In this document: one piece after another, positions 39,252-46,153 of the stretch
Numbering within the stretch: the first letter of the stretch is position 1
Layout: each line of letters opens with the position of its first letter
DNA from: Candidatus Woesebacteria bacterium GW2011_GWC1_42_9
GTDB lineage: Bacteria > Patescibacteriota > Microgenomatia > UBA8517
Direction: 5' to 3'
Assembly (NCBI GenBank): GCA_000995185.1
Contig: LCET01000001.1
Location: forward strand, 167,028-213,180
DNA length: 46,153 nt
The notes under the pieces: generated by a model
The model's database searches: none
What the model was told of the DNA's origin: nothing
The model's input: the letters and a program-made list of their open reading frames with translations, nothing else
Position numbers and translations under genes: made by a program

Positions 39252-41522
39252 ATGCCTGCCGAAAAGCCTCTGATACTGTTTTATAACGAGATCGACAAAA
39301 GCGACATTCCTTCGGTCGGAGGTAAAGGTGCAAACCTTGGAGAAATGACTAAGGCCGGCTTCCCTGTCCCAAATGGCTTTGCAGTGACAGTGCAATCGTA
39401 TGAGATATTTTTAACCGAAAACGACCTTCATGAGAAGATCAAAGAGCTTTTGGGAAAAACGGATAGAAATGACTCGGAGAAACTAGCCAAAACTGCAAAG
39501 CTCATCCAAAAATTGATTCTTCGAAGCAAAATCCCATCAGACGTTGCCTGGGAAACGATTAACGCCTACAAAAAGCTCTCGGGCAAGTTCTCAAAAGCGT
39601 TAGTCGCCGTGCGTTCGTCGGCTACCGCTGAAGATCTCCCAACCGCTTCGTTTGCAGGTCAGCAGGCAAGCTTTCTGAATGTAAAAGGAGATGCAAGCCT
39701 TTTGGAAAGCGTCAAAATGTGCTGGGCATCGTTATTTACTGCTAGGGCGATTTTTTATCGAGAAGAAAATAAAATTCCGCATGAAAAGGTAAAAATTTCG
39801 GTCTTGATCCAAAAAATGATCCAGTCCGAGGTGTCGGGGGTGATCTTTACAATCGACCCGGTTACGAACGAAAAAGACAGGATTGTTATCGAGGCTGTGT
39901 GGGGACTTGGGGAAATGATAGTCCAAGGACTCGTTATCCCTGATCGGTATGTAGTCCAAAAAGACACTTACTCGATCCTCTCTAAAGAGATCTCGGATCA
40001 AGATAAACAGTTAATAAGAGCTGGCGCCGTGAATAAAGAGACCAAAGTTCCAGACAATCAGCGCGATATTCAAAAAATCACTGATCAAGATATCGTTCAC
40101 CTCGCCAAATTAGCCCAAGATATTCATAACCACTATTATTTTCCTCAGGATATCGAGTGGCACAAAGAAAAAGGAAAGCTCTATGTTGTCCAAACAAGGC
40201 CAGTTACGACTATTGGTACGGCCAAGATAAAGCCCGCCAAAGATAAAGATATCAAGACTTCCATTACTCCGATTTTAAGTGGACAGCCGGCAAGCCCGGG
40301 GATGGGCTCTGGCCATGTAAGAATCCTAAAATCTCCGAATGAAATTTCAAAAGTGGGCACCGGCGACATCTTAGTGGCAGAGATGACTTCTCCAGACTAT
40401 GTGCCTGCAATGAAAAAAGCAGTTGCCATTATTACCAATGAAGGCGGGATGACTTCGCACGCCGCGATAGTTTCAAGGGAACTTGGCATCCCTTGCGTGG
40501 TTGGGACTAAAAAAGCTACGACGATGTTGTCCGAAGGTATGGTTGTTACTGTTGATGGAGAAAAAGGTCAAATTTTTATGGGGAGTAAGGTAAAAATTAT
40601 TGAAAAGAAAGAAGAGAAGAAGGAGGAGAAAATTGTTAAAACCAAGACGGCGACAAAGATTTATGTAAATCTTGCGGAGCCAGAGAGGGCAAGAGAGATT
40701 TCTAAAAAATATGTAGATGGGGTCGGTCTTTTAAGGGCTGAATTTATGATTGCCAATATTGGGATTCATCCAAAGGAAGCCATCAAGATGAAAAAACAGG
40801 AGAAATTCATCAGCAAGCTGGCAAGTGATATTTCGATATTTTGCAAAAATTTTGATCCGCGGCCAGTGATATACCGCACGACAGATTTCAAAACAAACGA
40901 ATACAGGAGTCTCTCGGGCGGCAAGCATTGGGAGCCGGAAGAGCCTAATCCGATGCTTGGGTTTCGAGGTGCTTTTAGATATGTTGCAAATCCTGATGTT
41001 TTTAATCTTGAGCTTCAGGCAATTAAAAGGGTTCGAGAAAAATATAAAAATCTACAAGTCATGATCCCCTTTGTGCGTTCGCCTGAAGAATTGGTAAGAA
41101 TACGAAGAATAATGGCGACTGAGGGGTTGTTTGAATCACCTTCATTTAAATTTTTAATGATGGTCGAGCTTCCGGTGAACGTAATCAAACTTGAGGATTT
41201 TATAAGAGTTGGGATTGATGGTGTGTCTATCGGCTCCAATGATTTAACAATGTTGCTACTAGGAACAGATCGCGACAATTCGGAGGTAGCGAGTGCTTTT
41301 AATGAAAATTCTCCTGTTGTTCGGTGGGCATTGAAAAGAATTATCAGAATATGCAACAAACATAACGTCACTTCTTCTATTTGTGGACAAGCACCTTCGG
41401 TATATGATGAATTAGTTGAGAAACTGGTGAGTTACGGGATAACAAGCATTTCGGTTAATCCCGATGCGATAAACAGAGTAAGAAGGGTGGTCGCAGAGTG
41501 TGAACGGAAGATATTGAAATAA
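39252..41522 (+). CDS. ppsA: Phosphoenolpyruvate synthase
   Basis: This 756-residue enzyme converts pyruvate and ATP to PEP, AMP and Pi. The N-terminal ATP-grasp part starts with V-G-G-K-G-A-N-L-G-E-M and has A-V-R-S-S-A-T-A-E-D-L-P. The swivelling phosphohistidine domain has G-G-M-T-S-H-A-A-I-V-S-R-E with His403. A lysine/glutamate-rich linker (around 455-465) leads to the PEP-binding barrel with G-S-N-D-L-T-M-L and I-C-G-Q-A-P-S. It is a little shorter than E. coli PpsA (792). In CPR cells it may run in the catabolic direction. Its stop overlaps the enolase ATG by one base. Confidence 0.92.
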   Translation: MPAEKPLILFYNEIDKSDIPSVGGKGANLGEMTKAGFPVPNGFAVTVQSYEIFLTENDLHEKIKELLGKTDRNDSEKLAKTAKLIQKLILRSKIPSDVAWETINAYKKLSGKFSKALVAVRSSATAEDLPTASFAGQQASFLNVKGDASLLESVKMCWASLFTARAIFYREENKIPHEKVKISVLIQKMIQSEVSGVIFTIDPVTNEKDRIVIEAVWGLGEMIVQGLVIPDRYVVQKDTYSILSKEISDQDKQLIRAGAVNKETKVPDNQRDIQKITDQDIVHLAKLAQDIHNHYYFPQDIEWHKEKGKLYVVQTRPVTTIGTAKIKPAKDKDIKTSITPILSGQPASPGMGSGHVRILKSPNEISKVGTGDILVAEMTSPDYVPAMKKAVAIITNEGGMTSHAAIVSRELGIPCVVGTKKATTMLSEGMVVTVDGEKGQIFMGSKVKIIEKKEEKKEEKIVKTKTATKIYVNLAEPERAREISKKYVDGVGLLRAEFMIANIGIHPKEAIKMKKQEKFISKLASDISIFCKNFDPRPVIYRTTDFKTNEYRSLSGGKHWEPEEPNPMLGFRGAFRYVANPDVFNLELQAIKRVREKYKNLQVMIPFVRSPEELVRIRRIMATEGLFESPSFKFLMMVELPVNVIKLEDFIRVGIDGVSIGSNDLTMLLLGTDRDNSEVASAFNENSPVVRWALKRIIRICNKHNVTSSICGQAPSVYDELVEKLVSYGITSISVNPDAINRVRRVVAECERKILK

Positions 41523-42793
41523 TGGCGAAAATAACAAATGTTTGGGCGAGACAAATCCTTGATTCGAGAAGCATCCCCACCGTAGAATGCATGCTTCAAC
41601 TTGATACTGGGCATATCGTCACGGCTTCTGCCCCCTCGGGAGCGTCCACAGGAACATATGAGGCACTTGAGTTAAGGGATAATGACCCCAAAGTTTACCA
41701 TGGCAAGAGCGTTTACAAGGCAGTGCAATCGGTTAATCAAATTATCGGTCCAGCCTTGGTTCAATTGCAAATAGACCCTTCAAAGCAGGACGTTGTGGAT
41801 AAAAAAATTATTGAGTTGGATGGCACAAAAAATAAAACAAAACTCGGAGCAAATAGTACTTTGGCCGTATCTGTTGCAACCACTAAAGCCGGGGCAATTG
41901 TGAATAATATGTCCCTTCATCGCTGGGTGTCGGCTTTGGCAAAATCAAGAGGGATCGATGCAAAGCCGCATATTCCTACACCAATGTTTAATATGATTAA
42001 CGGCGGGCTTCACGGGGCGGGAAACCTTGATTTTCAGGAATTTTTCGTGATCCCGGCAAGCTCCAGTCAATATTCGGAAAGCTTGAGAGCAGGAGTGGAA
42101 ATTTACCAAGAGATAGGTAAAAATCTGTCTAGGAGAGGAGCGATACATTCTGTGGGCGATGAAGGTGGGTATGCACCTAATCTTTTTACCAACGCAGATG
42201 CCTTGGAAATATTAGTTGAAGCAATCAGGCTTTCCAATTATCAAGTAGGTCGGGATGTATTTTTAGGACTTGATGTCGCTGCAACGACATTTTATAAAGA
42301 CGGTTCTTATACAATTCGAGATAAATCTGCCCCAATGAACGAAGAGCTCATGATTGAGTATTATAAAGAACTTAATGATAATTATCACTTGGCTCTATTG
42401 GAGGATCCCCTATATGAGGACTCGTGGCAGGGGTGGACCCAAATGACGAGTAAGCTTGGCGGCCAGCTTATCGTAGTGGGAGATGATCTTTTGGTTACCC
42501 ACCCCAAAAGGGTGGAAAAGGCGATAGCCGAAAAAGCATGCAACGCTTTATTGGCAAAGCCTAATCAAATTGGGACAGTAACTGAGACGATTGATGTGAT
42601 TAGGATGGCAGTCGATGCTAAATGGAAAGTGATAGTTTCTCACCGCTCGGGAGAAACAAATGATGCCTTTATTGCAGATTTTGCGGTTGGTGTGGGTGCT
42701 GATCTGGTCAAATTTGGAGCGCCAGCAAGAGGAGAACGGGTTGCGAAATATAATAGATTAAGCGCTATCGAATTAGAATTAGCCCAAGGCTAA
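41522..42793 (+). CDS. eno: Enolase
   Basis: This 423-residue enzyme interconverts 2-phosphoglycerate and PEP. The S-G-A-S-T-G loop (about 39-44), V-G-D-E-G-G-Y-A-P-N, K-P-N-Q-I-G-T with the catalytic lysine, S-H-R-S-G-E-T-N-D and K-F-G-A-P-A-R-G-E-R are present. Some usually fixed positions differ: D-S-R-S-I-P-T-V-E instead of D-S-R-G-N-P-T-V-E, and N-G-G-L-H-G-A-G-N-L-D. The active-site residues appear intact, so activity is expected. It is probably cotranscribed with ppsA, whose product shares PEP with it. It is convergent with the GNAT gene. Confidence 0.93.
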   Translation: MAKITNVWARQILDSRSIPTVECMLQLDTGHIVTASAPSGASTGTYEALELRDNDPKVYHGKSVYKAVQSVNQIIGPALVQLQIDPSKQDVVDKKIIELDGTKNKTKLGANSTLAVSVATTKAGAIVNNMSLHRWVSALAKSRGIDAKPHIPTPMFNMINGGLHGAGNLDFQEFFVIPASSSQYSESLRAGVEIYQEIGKNLSRRGAIHSVGDEGGYAPNLFTNADALEILVEAIRLSNYQVGRDVFLGLDVAATTFYKDGSYTIRDKSAPMNEELMIEYYKELNDNYHLALLEDPLYEDSWQGWTQMTSKLGGQLIVVGDDLLVTHPKRVEKAIAEKACNALLAKPNQIGTVTETIDVIRMAVDAKWKVIVSHRSGETNDAFIADFAVGVGADLVKFGAPARGERVAKYNRLSAIELELAQG

Positions 42794-43254
42794 AATTCCT
42801 TTTCCATCCTAACCATCTCTACTTTTTTTGTTTTTATTGAAAAAAATATCCTATTCTTTTCCTTAAAACCCATTTTCTTATAAAATCCAATTGAATTAAC
42901 TGTTGCATTGAGGCTAATCTTTTTTGTTAATCTTTTTTTAAAGATTTCTTCTATTTTTAAGTAAATTGCCCGGCCAATACCCTTATTTTTTTGTAAAGGG
43001 GATACGTTTATTTGCAATATTTCGTTGGTTTCGAGTGAATATTGACCAAACCCGACTATCTCGTCACTTCTTGCAATCAGCCACTCTGTTTTAGCCGTCT
43101 GTAACTTTATGTTTTCTTCATTAATCTCACTTAGCCACTCCTCAATTACACCGGCGGGATAATATTTTGAATTTTCCTCACTAACCACAAGCCGATGAAG
43201 CTTTATAATTTCAGGGATATCTTTCTCATTTAGTTTTTCAATTTTTATTCTCAT
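42790..43254 (-). CDS. GNAT-family N-acetyltransferase
   Basis: This 154-residue protein has the acetyl-CoA loop K-N-K-G-I-G-R-A-I-Y (motif A) near residue 90, preceded by the L-Q-I-N-V-S-P beta strand, and the C-terminal N-S-I-G-F-Y-K-K-M-G-F-K-E. The substrate is unknown. It is more A/T-rich than its neighbours. It overlaps the enolase end by 4 bases and lies downstream of lexA on the same strand with a 40-base gap. Confidence 0.8.
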   Translation of the reverse strand: MRIKIEKLNEKDIPEIIKLHRLVVSEENSKYYPAGVIEEWLSEINEENIKLQTAKTEWLIARSDEIVGFGQYSLETNEILQINVSPLQKNKGIGRAIYLKIEEIFKKRLTKKISLNATVNSIGFYKKMGFKEKNRIFFSIKTKKVEMVRMEKEF

Positions 43255-43294
43255 AGTTCAATCCCTTGCTTGCTCGGCCATGAAAAAGCTTAGT

Positions 43295-43921
43295 TTAGTT
43301 GCGCTGGTAGCGGCGAATGAGGCCAACAACTTTTCCCTGGATCGTTACGTTTTTTACAAAAATAGGGCTCATACTGGAGTTTGCAGGCTCAAGCCTGATC
43401 CTAGTCGCCTCTTTAAAAAATCTCTTTAAGGTCGCCATGCCATTGTCCAAAAGTGCGACCACAATTTGGCCATCTCGGGCGTTGTCAGTTTCTTCAACCA
43501 CCACATAGTCGCCATCTCGGATTTGTTCCTCGATCATTGATTCTCCCCTCACCTGGAGGACGTACACACGCTTTTTGTGGCTTGAAAAAGATGGGGGAAT
43601 ACCAATAGTTGCATTGGGGTCGCGAAATGGCTCGATGGGCGACCCTGCGGCAATAAACCCTAAAATTGGAGCTTCGATTGATGATTCCTCGCTTTTCTCG
43701 GCAAATTCTTTTGATATCTTTATGGACCTGTTTTTGCCTGCTTCTCGGTTAATTATCCCCTTTGTCTCCAAAGCCGAGAGGTGCTCGTGCACAGTTGCTA
43801 GAGAGGATACGCCGATTGCATCTGCAATTTGCCTCAGAGTTGGAGCTCCACCTGTCGATTGGATATGCTGCTTAATATAATCTATGATTTGTCTTTGCCT
43901 CTTGTAAATTATTGGTGCCAT
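43295..43921 (-). CDS. lexA: LexA SOS repressor
   Basis: This 208-residue protein has an N-terminal winged helix (T-L-R-Q-I-A-D-A-I-G-V-S-S, about 28-40) and a C-terminal S24 peptidase domain. The cleavage site Ala92-Gly93 lies in F-I-A-A-G-S-P-I-E-P, Ser128 in R-G-E-S-M-I and Lys166 in M-A-T-L-K-R-F: all needed for RecA-stimulated self-cleavage. ATG 43921 matches the family start (the open frame continues to 43960). It is divergent from uvrB with only 32 bases between, so the repressor likely controls both, though I could not identify its operator. Confidence 0.93.
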   Translation of the reverse strand: MAPIIYKRQRQIIDYIKQHIQSTGGAPTLRQIADAIGVSSLATVHEHLSALETKGIINREAGKNRSIKISKEFAEKSEESSIEAPILGFIAAGSPIEPFRDPNATIGIPPSFSSHKKRVYVLQVRGESMIEEQIRDGDYVVVEETDNARDGQIVVALLDNGMATLKRFFKEATRIRLEPANSSMSPIFVKNVTIQGKVVGLIRRYQRN

Positions 43922-43930
43922 CTCTAAAAT
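43902..43930 (+). promoter_or_regulatory. uvrB promoter
   Basis: TTGTAA (43902-43907), 17-base spacer, TAAAAT (43925-43930). It overlaps the first codons of lexA. The leader to ATG 43954 is about 17 bases and has no clear Shine-Dalgarno. Confidence 0.55.
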
Positions 43931-43931
43931 C

Positions 43932-43937
43932 ATTATG
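43932..43937 (-). promoter_or_regulatory. -10 box of lexA, near-leaderless
   Basis: Minus strand CATAAT (43937-43932), 10 bases before ATG 43921. It interleaves with the uvrB promoter, so the two probably compete. Confidence 0.4.
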
Positions 43938-43953
43938 CAAACAAAACCCGAAG

Positions 43954-45957
43954 ATGTCAAGATTCAAATTACAATCAAACTACAAACCCATCCCTGATCA
44001 GGAGCAGGCAATTGAGAAGTTGGTTCAGAAAATTAAATCAGGTGAGAAGCACCTTGTCTTGCATGGGGTGACTGGATCCGGGAAGACGTTTACGGTCGCC
44101 AACGTCATCAACCGGTTAAATATGCCTGCATTAATAATTTCTCACAATAAAACGCTCGCAGCTCAGCTTTATCAGGAATATCGTGATTTTTTCCCGGAAA
44201 ATGCCGTGAGCTATTTTGTTTCTTACTATGATTATTATCAACCAGAAGCATATATCCCCTCAACTGACACCTATATCGAAAAAGATGCCGATATTAATGA
44301 ATTTATCGATAAGCTTCGTTTAGAGACTACTGCCAATTTAATTACACGAAAGGATGTGTTGGTCGTTGCTTCTGTTTCCTGTATATATAACATTGGCTCC
44401 CCTCGGGATTATCAGAAATTTACTATTGGTTTCGCTGTTGGAAATAACTTTAATCGCGAAGAGTTTATTGATAGGCTCGTCGACCTTCAGTATACAAGAG
44501 GCGATTTTGGTTTTTTGAGAGGTACTTTTCGTGTGACCGGCGATACAATCTCTATTTTTCCAAGTTATATGGATGATGGGGTGATAATAGAATTTGACGA
44601 AGAGGTAATAAAAAAGCTTGAAATTATCGATCTTCATACTGGAAAAGTAGTTCAGAACCCAAAAAGTTTTATGCTTTTCCCCGCTAAGCATTTTATAGCT
44701 GACAAAGAGAAGGAGAAACAGGCATCGGAGAATATCAAAAAGGATCTTCATAAACAAATTGATAAATTAAATAGTGAAGGGAAAAAACTGGAGGCATATA
44801 GATTGAAACAAAAAGTTGAGTATGATCTTGAAATGATTAGTGAGGTCGGCTATATCAAGGGGATCGAAAATTACTCGCGATACTTCGATGGGAGGATAAT
44901 TGGTGAAGCTCCAAATACATTGTTAACGTATTTTCAACAGAGGTTTGGAGATAATTGGCTAGTAATTATTGACGAAAGCCATATTACCTTTCCACAAATT
45001 AGGGGGATGCATGCTGGCGACTTGTCGCGGAAAAAGACATTAATTGAATACGGCTTTCGCTTGCCCTCAGCTCTTGATAATAGACCATTGAGATTTGACG
45101 AATTTTTGCGAAAGATCCCAGGTTTTTTAGCCGCAAGTGCTACTCCATCTGATTGGGAAAAATCGTTATCGCAAGGAAATATAGTTGAACAATTGCTGCG
45201 CCCGACTGGTATTCCTGATCCGGAGGTAGAGATAAGGCCTATCGCTACTCAAGTTGCAGACTGTATAAAGGAGGTTAAAAAAAGGGCCGAGAAAAGTGAA
45301 AGAAGCTTGATTACTACCCTCACGAAGCGCACGGCAGAGGACTTGGCAGAGTATTTATCCGCACAAGGGCTTAAAGTTCATTATCTTCATTCCGATGTGA
45401 AAACCCTAGAAAGGACAGATATATTGGACGATTTAAGACGCGGCAATTATGATGCCCTGGTCGGGATAAACTTACTAAGGGAAGGGCTTGATTTACCGGA
45501 AGTATCTTTGGTTTCGATCTTAGATGCAGATAAAGAAGGGTTTTTGCGAAGCGAGACTTCATTGATCCAAACCATGGGCCGGGCCGCAAGGCACGTTGAT
45601 GGGAGGGTAATTTTATATGCCGACAAGATAACTGGCTCAATGGAGAGGGCGCTTGGCGAGGTTAAAAGGAGGAGAAAGTATCAAATCGCCAAAAATAAGG
45701 AGCTAGGGATCACTCCAAGTACTATAAAAAAGGCAATCAGAGAGAAATTAGTTAGCAAGGAAGAGATGGAAAAAGCCAGCCGAGATAAGCGCGAAATAAA
45801 ATATATTCTACCGGAAATTGAGGCTGAAGCTCTTACTCCGATGGATAAAAAGAAATTAATTAAAATGTTGAAGACGGAGATGAGAATCGCCGCCAATGAT
45901 CTTAATTTTGAATTGGCAATTGAAATTCGCGACAAACTGCGAGAACTGGAAAACTGA
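43954..45957 (+). CDS. uvrB: UvrB excision-repair helicase subunit
   Basis: This 667-residue protein has Walker A G-V-T-G-S-G-K-T at 38-45, the beta-hairpin region with [10 protein letters not shown] near 93-102, the D-E-S-H motif with I-D-E-S-H, helicase motifs [10 protein letters not shown] and Q-T-M-G-R-A-A-R, and a C-terminal UVR motif ([13 protein letters not shown]). It verifies damage after UvrA. ATG 43954 (M-S-R-F-K-L) is chosen over an upstream in-frame GTG that lies within lexA. uvrA starts directly after its stop. Confidence 0.96.
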   Translation: MSRFKLQSNYKPIPDQEQAIEKLVQKIKSGEKHLVLHGVTGSGKTFTVANVINRLNMPALIISHNKTLAAQLYQEYRDFFPENAVSYFVSYYDYYQPEAYIPSTDTYIEKDADINEFIDKLRLETTANLITRKDVLVVASVSCIYNIGSPRDYQKFTIGFAVGNNFNREEFIDRLVDLQYTRGDFGFLRGTFRVTGDTISIFPSYMDDGVIIEFDEEVIKKLEIIDLHTGKVVQNPKSFMLFPAKHFIADKEKEKQASENIKKDLHKQIDKLNSEGKKLEAYRLKQKVEYDLEMISEVGYIKGIENYSRYFDGRIIGEAPNTLLTYFQQRFGDNWLVIIDESHITFPQIRGMHAGDLSRKKTLIEYGFRLPSALDNRPLRFDEFLRKIPGFLAASATPSDWEKSLSQGNIVEQLLRPTGIPDPEVEIRPIATQVADCIKEVKKRAEKSERSLITTLTKRTAEDLAEYLSAQGLKVHYLHSDVKTLERTDILDDLRRGNYDALVGINLLREGLDLPEVSLVSILDADKEGFLRSETSLIQTMGRAARHVDGRVILYADKITGSMERALGEVKRRRKYQIAKNKELGITPSTIKKAIREKLVSKEEMEKASRDKREIKYILPEIEAEALTPMDKKKLIKMLKTEMRIAANDLNFELAIEIRDKLRELEN

Positions 45958-46153
45958 ATGGAATATTTAAAAATTAGAGGGGCGAGGGAGCATAATCTCA
46001 AAAATATAAATTTGGATATCCCAAAAAACAAGCTCGTTGTAATAACAGGAGTTTCAGGATCTGGAAAATCATCTCTTGCTTTTGATACTTTATACGCAGA
46101 AGGTCAAAGGCGATATGTTGAGTCTTTATCTTCTTACGCTAGACAATTCCTCG
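45958..46153 (+). CDS. uvrA: UvrA N-terminus (partial, cut by window edge)
   Basis: Sixty-five codons from an ATG that immediately follows the uvrB stop. The start reads [17 protein letters not shown], then Walker [28 protein letters not shown], the hallmark of UvrA. UvrA is the damage sensor of nucleotide excision repair. The rest lies outside the window. Confidence 0.96.
   Translation, partial: MEYLKIRGAREHNLKNINLDIPKNKLVVITGVSGSGKSSLAFDTLYAEGQRRYVESLSSYARQFL

Noticed and set aside
41522-42793. Inactive enolase because of changed conserved residues
   Set aside because: The changes (D-S-R-S-I-P, H-G-A-G-N) are outside the catalytic lysines, acidic ligands and the S-G-A-S-T-G loop, all of which are present.
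1-46153. CRISPR array or cas genes
   Set aside because: No regularly spaced short repeats and no Cas-like proteins were seen in the window.
1-46153. UGA recoded as glycine (Gracilibacteria/Absconditabacteria code)
   Set aside because: TGA ends murG, ftsA, ileS and gatA at the expected lengths, and no in-frame TGA is needed in any gene.

Overview
The window reads as a chromosomal segment of a Candidate Phyla Radiation (Patescibacteria) bacterium. Genes are compact and often overlap by 1 to 8 bases. TGA is used as a stop (murG, ftsA, gatA), so the recoded Gracilibacteria and Absconditabacteria are excluded. Several families are typical of that radiation: DUF5652, a putative phage-type metallopeptidase, a stand-alone EF-Tu domain-2-like protein, an archaeal-type phosphohexomutase next to a PGI/PMI isomerase, a short HolA, and PEP synthase followed by enolase. 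The phylum is inferred from gene content; no rRNA is present and I could not run a phylogeny.

Layout. 1-3.6 kb: division genes murG (partial), ftsQ-like, ftsA, ftsZ. 3.6-9.8 kb: ileS, rodA/ftsW, rplU, rpmA, parB and, on the other strand, lepB. 9.8-13.4 kb: tRNA-Val with a small ORF, a glycosyltransferase and O-antigen-ligase-like pair, an Ig-like surface protein directly behind tRNA-Thr, and two small membrane proteins. 13.4-15.3 kb: typA. 15.3-21.9 kb: an accessory island. 21.9-23.1 kb: tRNA-Gly, a LysM protein, tRNA-Asp and a small CxxC protein. 23.2-34.7 kb: polX, lemA, htpX, gatC, gatA, an MFS gene, gatB, dnaE, rplS. 34.7-35.0 kb: two very atypical tRNA genes with a consensus promoter and a strong terminator. 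35.0-42.8 kb: ruvC, the EF-Tu-D2-like gene, the metallopeptidase, holA, the mutase, the isomerase, ppsA and enolase. 42.8-46.2 kb: a GNAT gene, lexA divergent from uvrB, and the start of uvrA.

The island is the most unusual part. It holds an EcoRI restriction-modification pair in which every catalytic and recognition residue I checked lies at the EcoRI position, a two-gene operon of a PD-(D/E)XK nuclease plus a membrane protein, and a two-gene operon of a DNA-binding-like protein plus a PLD-like HDR-motif protein. The modules are laid out as C1, cargo, R1-C2, cargo, R2. C and R are two halves of one repeated sequence, so the region looks like tandem exchangeable cassettes. The EcoRI genes are additionally bracketed by an exact 16-base direct repeat, and the methylase reads through it into a C-terminal tail.

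Expression signals show a second theme. For about a dozen transcription-unit-leading genes on both strands a -10 box ends only 6 to 10 bases before the start codon, which predicts leaderless or near-leaderless mRNAs, whereas several other genes carry strong Shine-Dalgarno sequences. Start codons of lepB, the glycosyltransferase, polX, dnaE and ppsA were chosen with this in mind.
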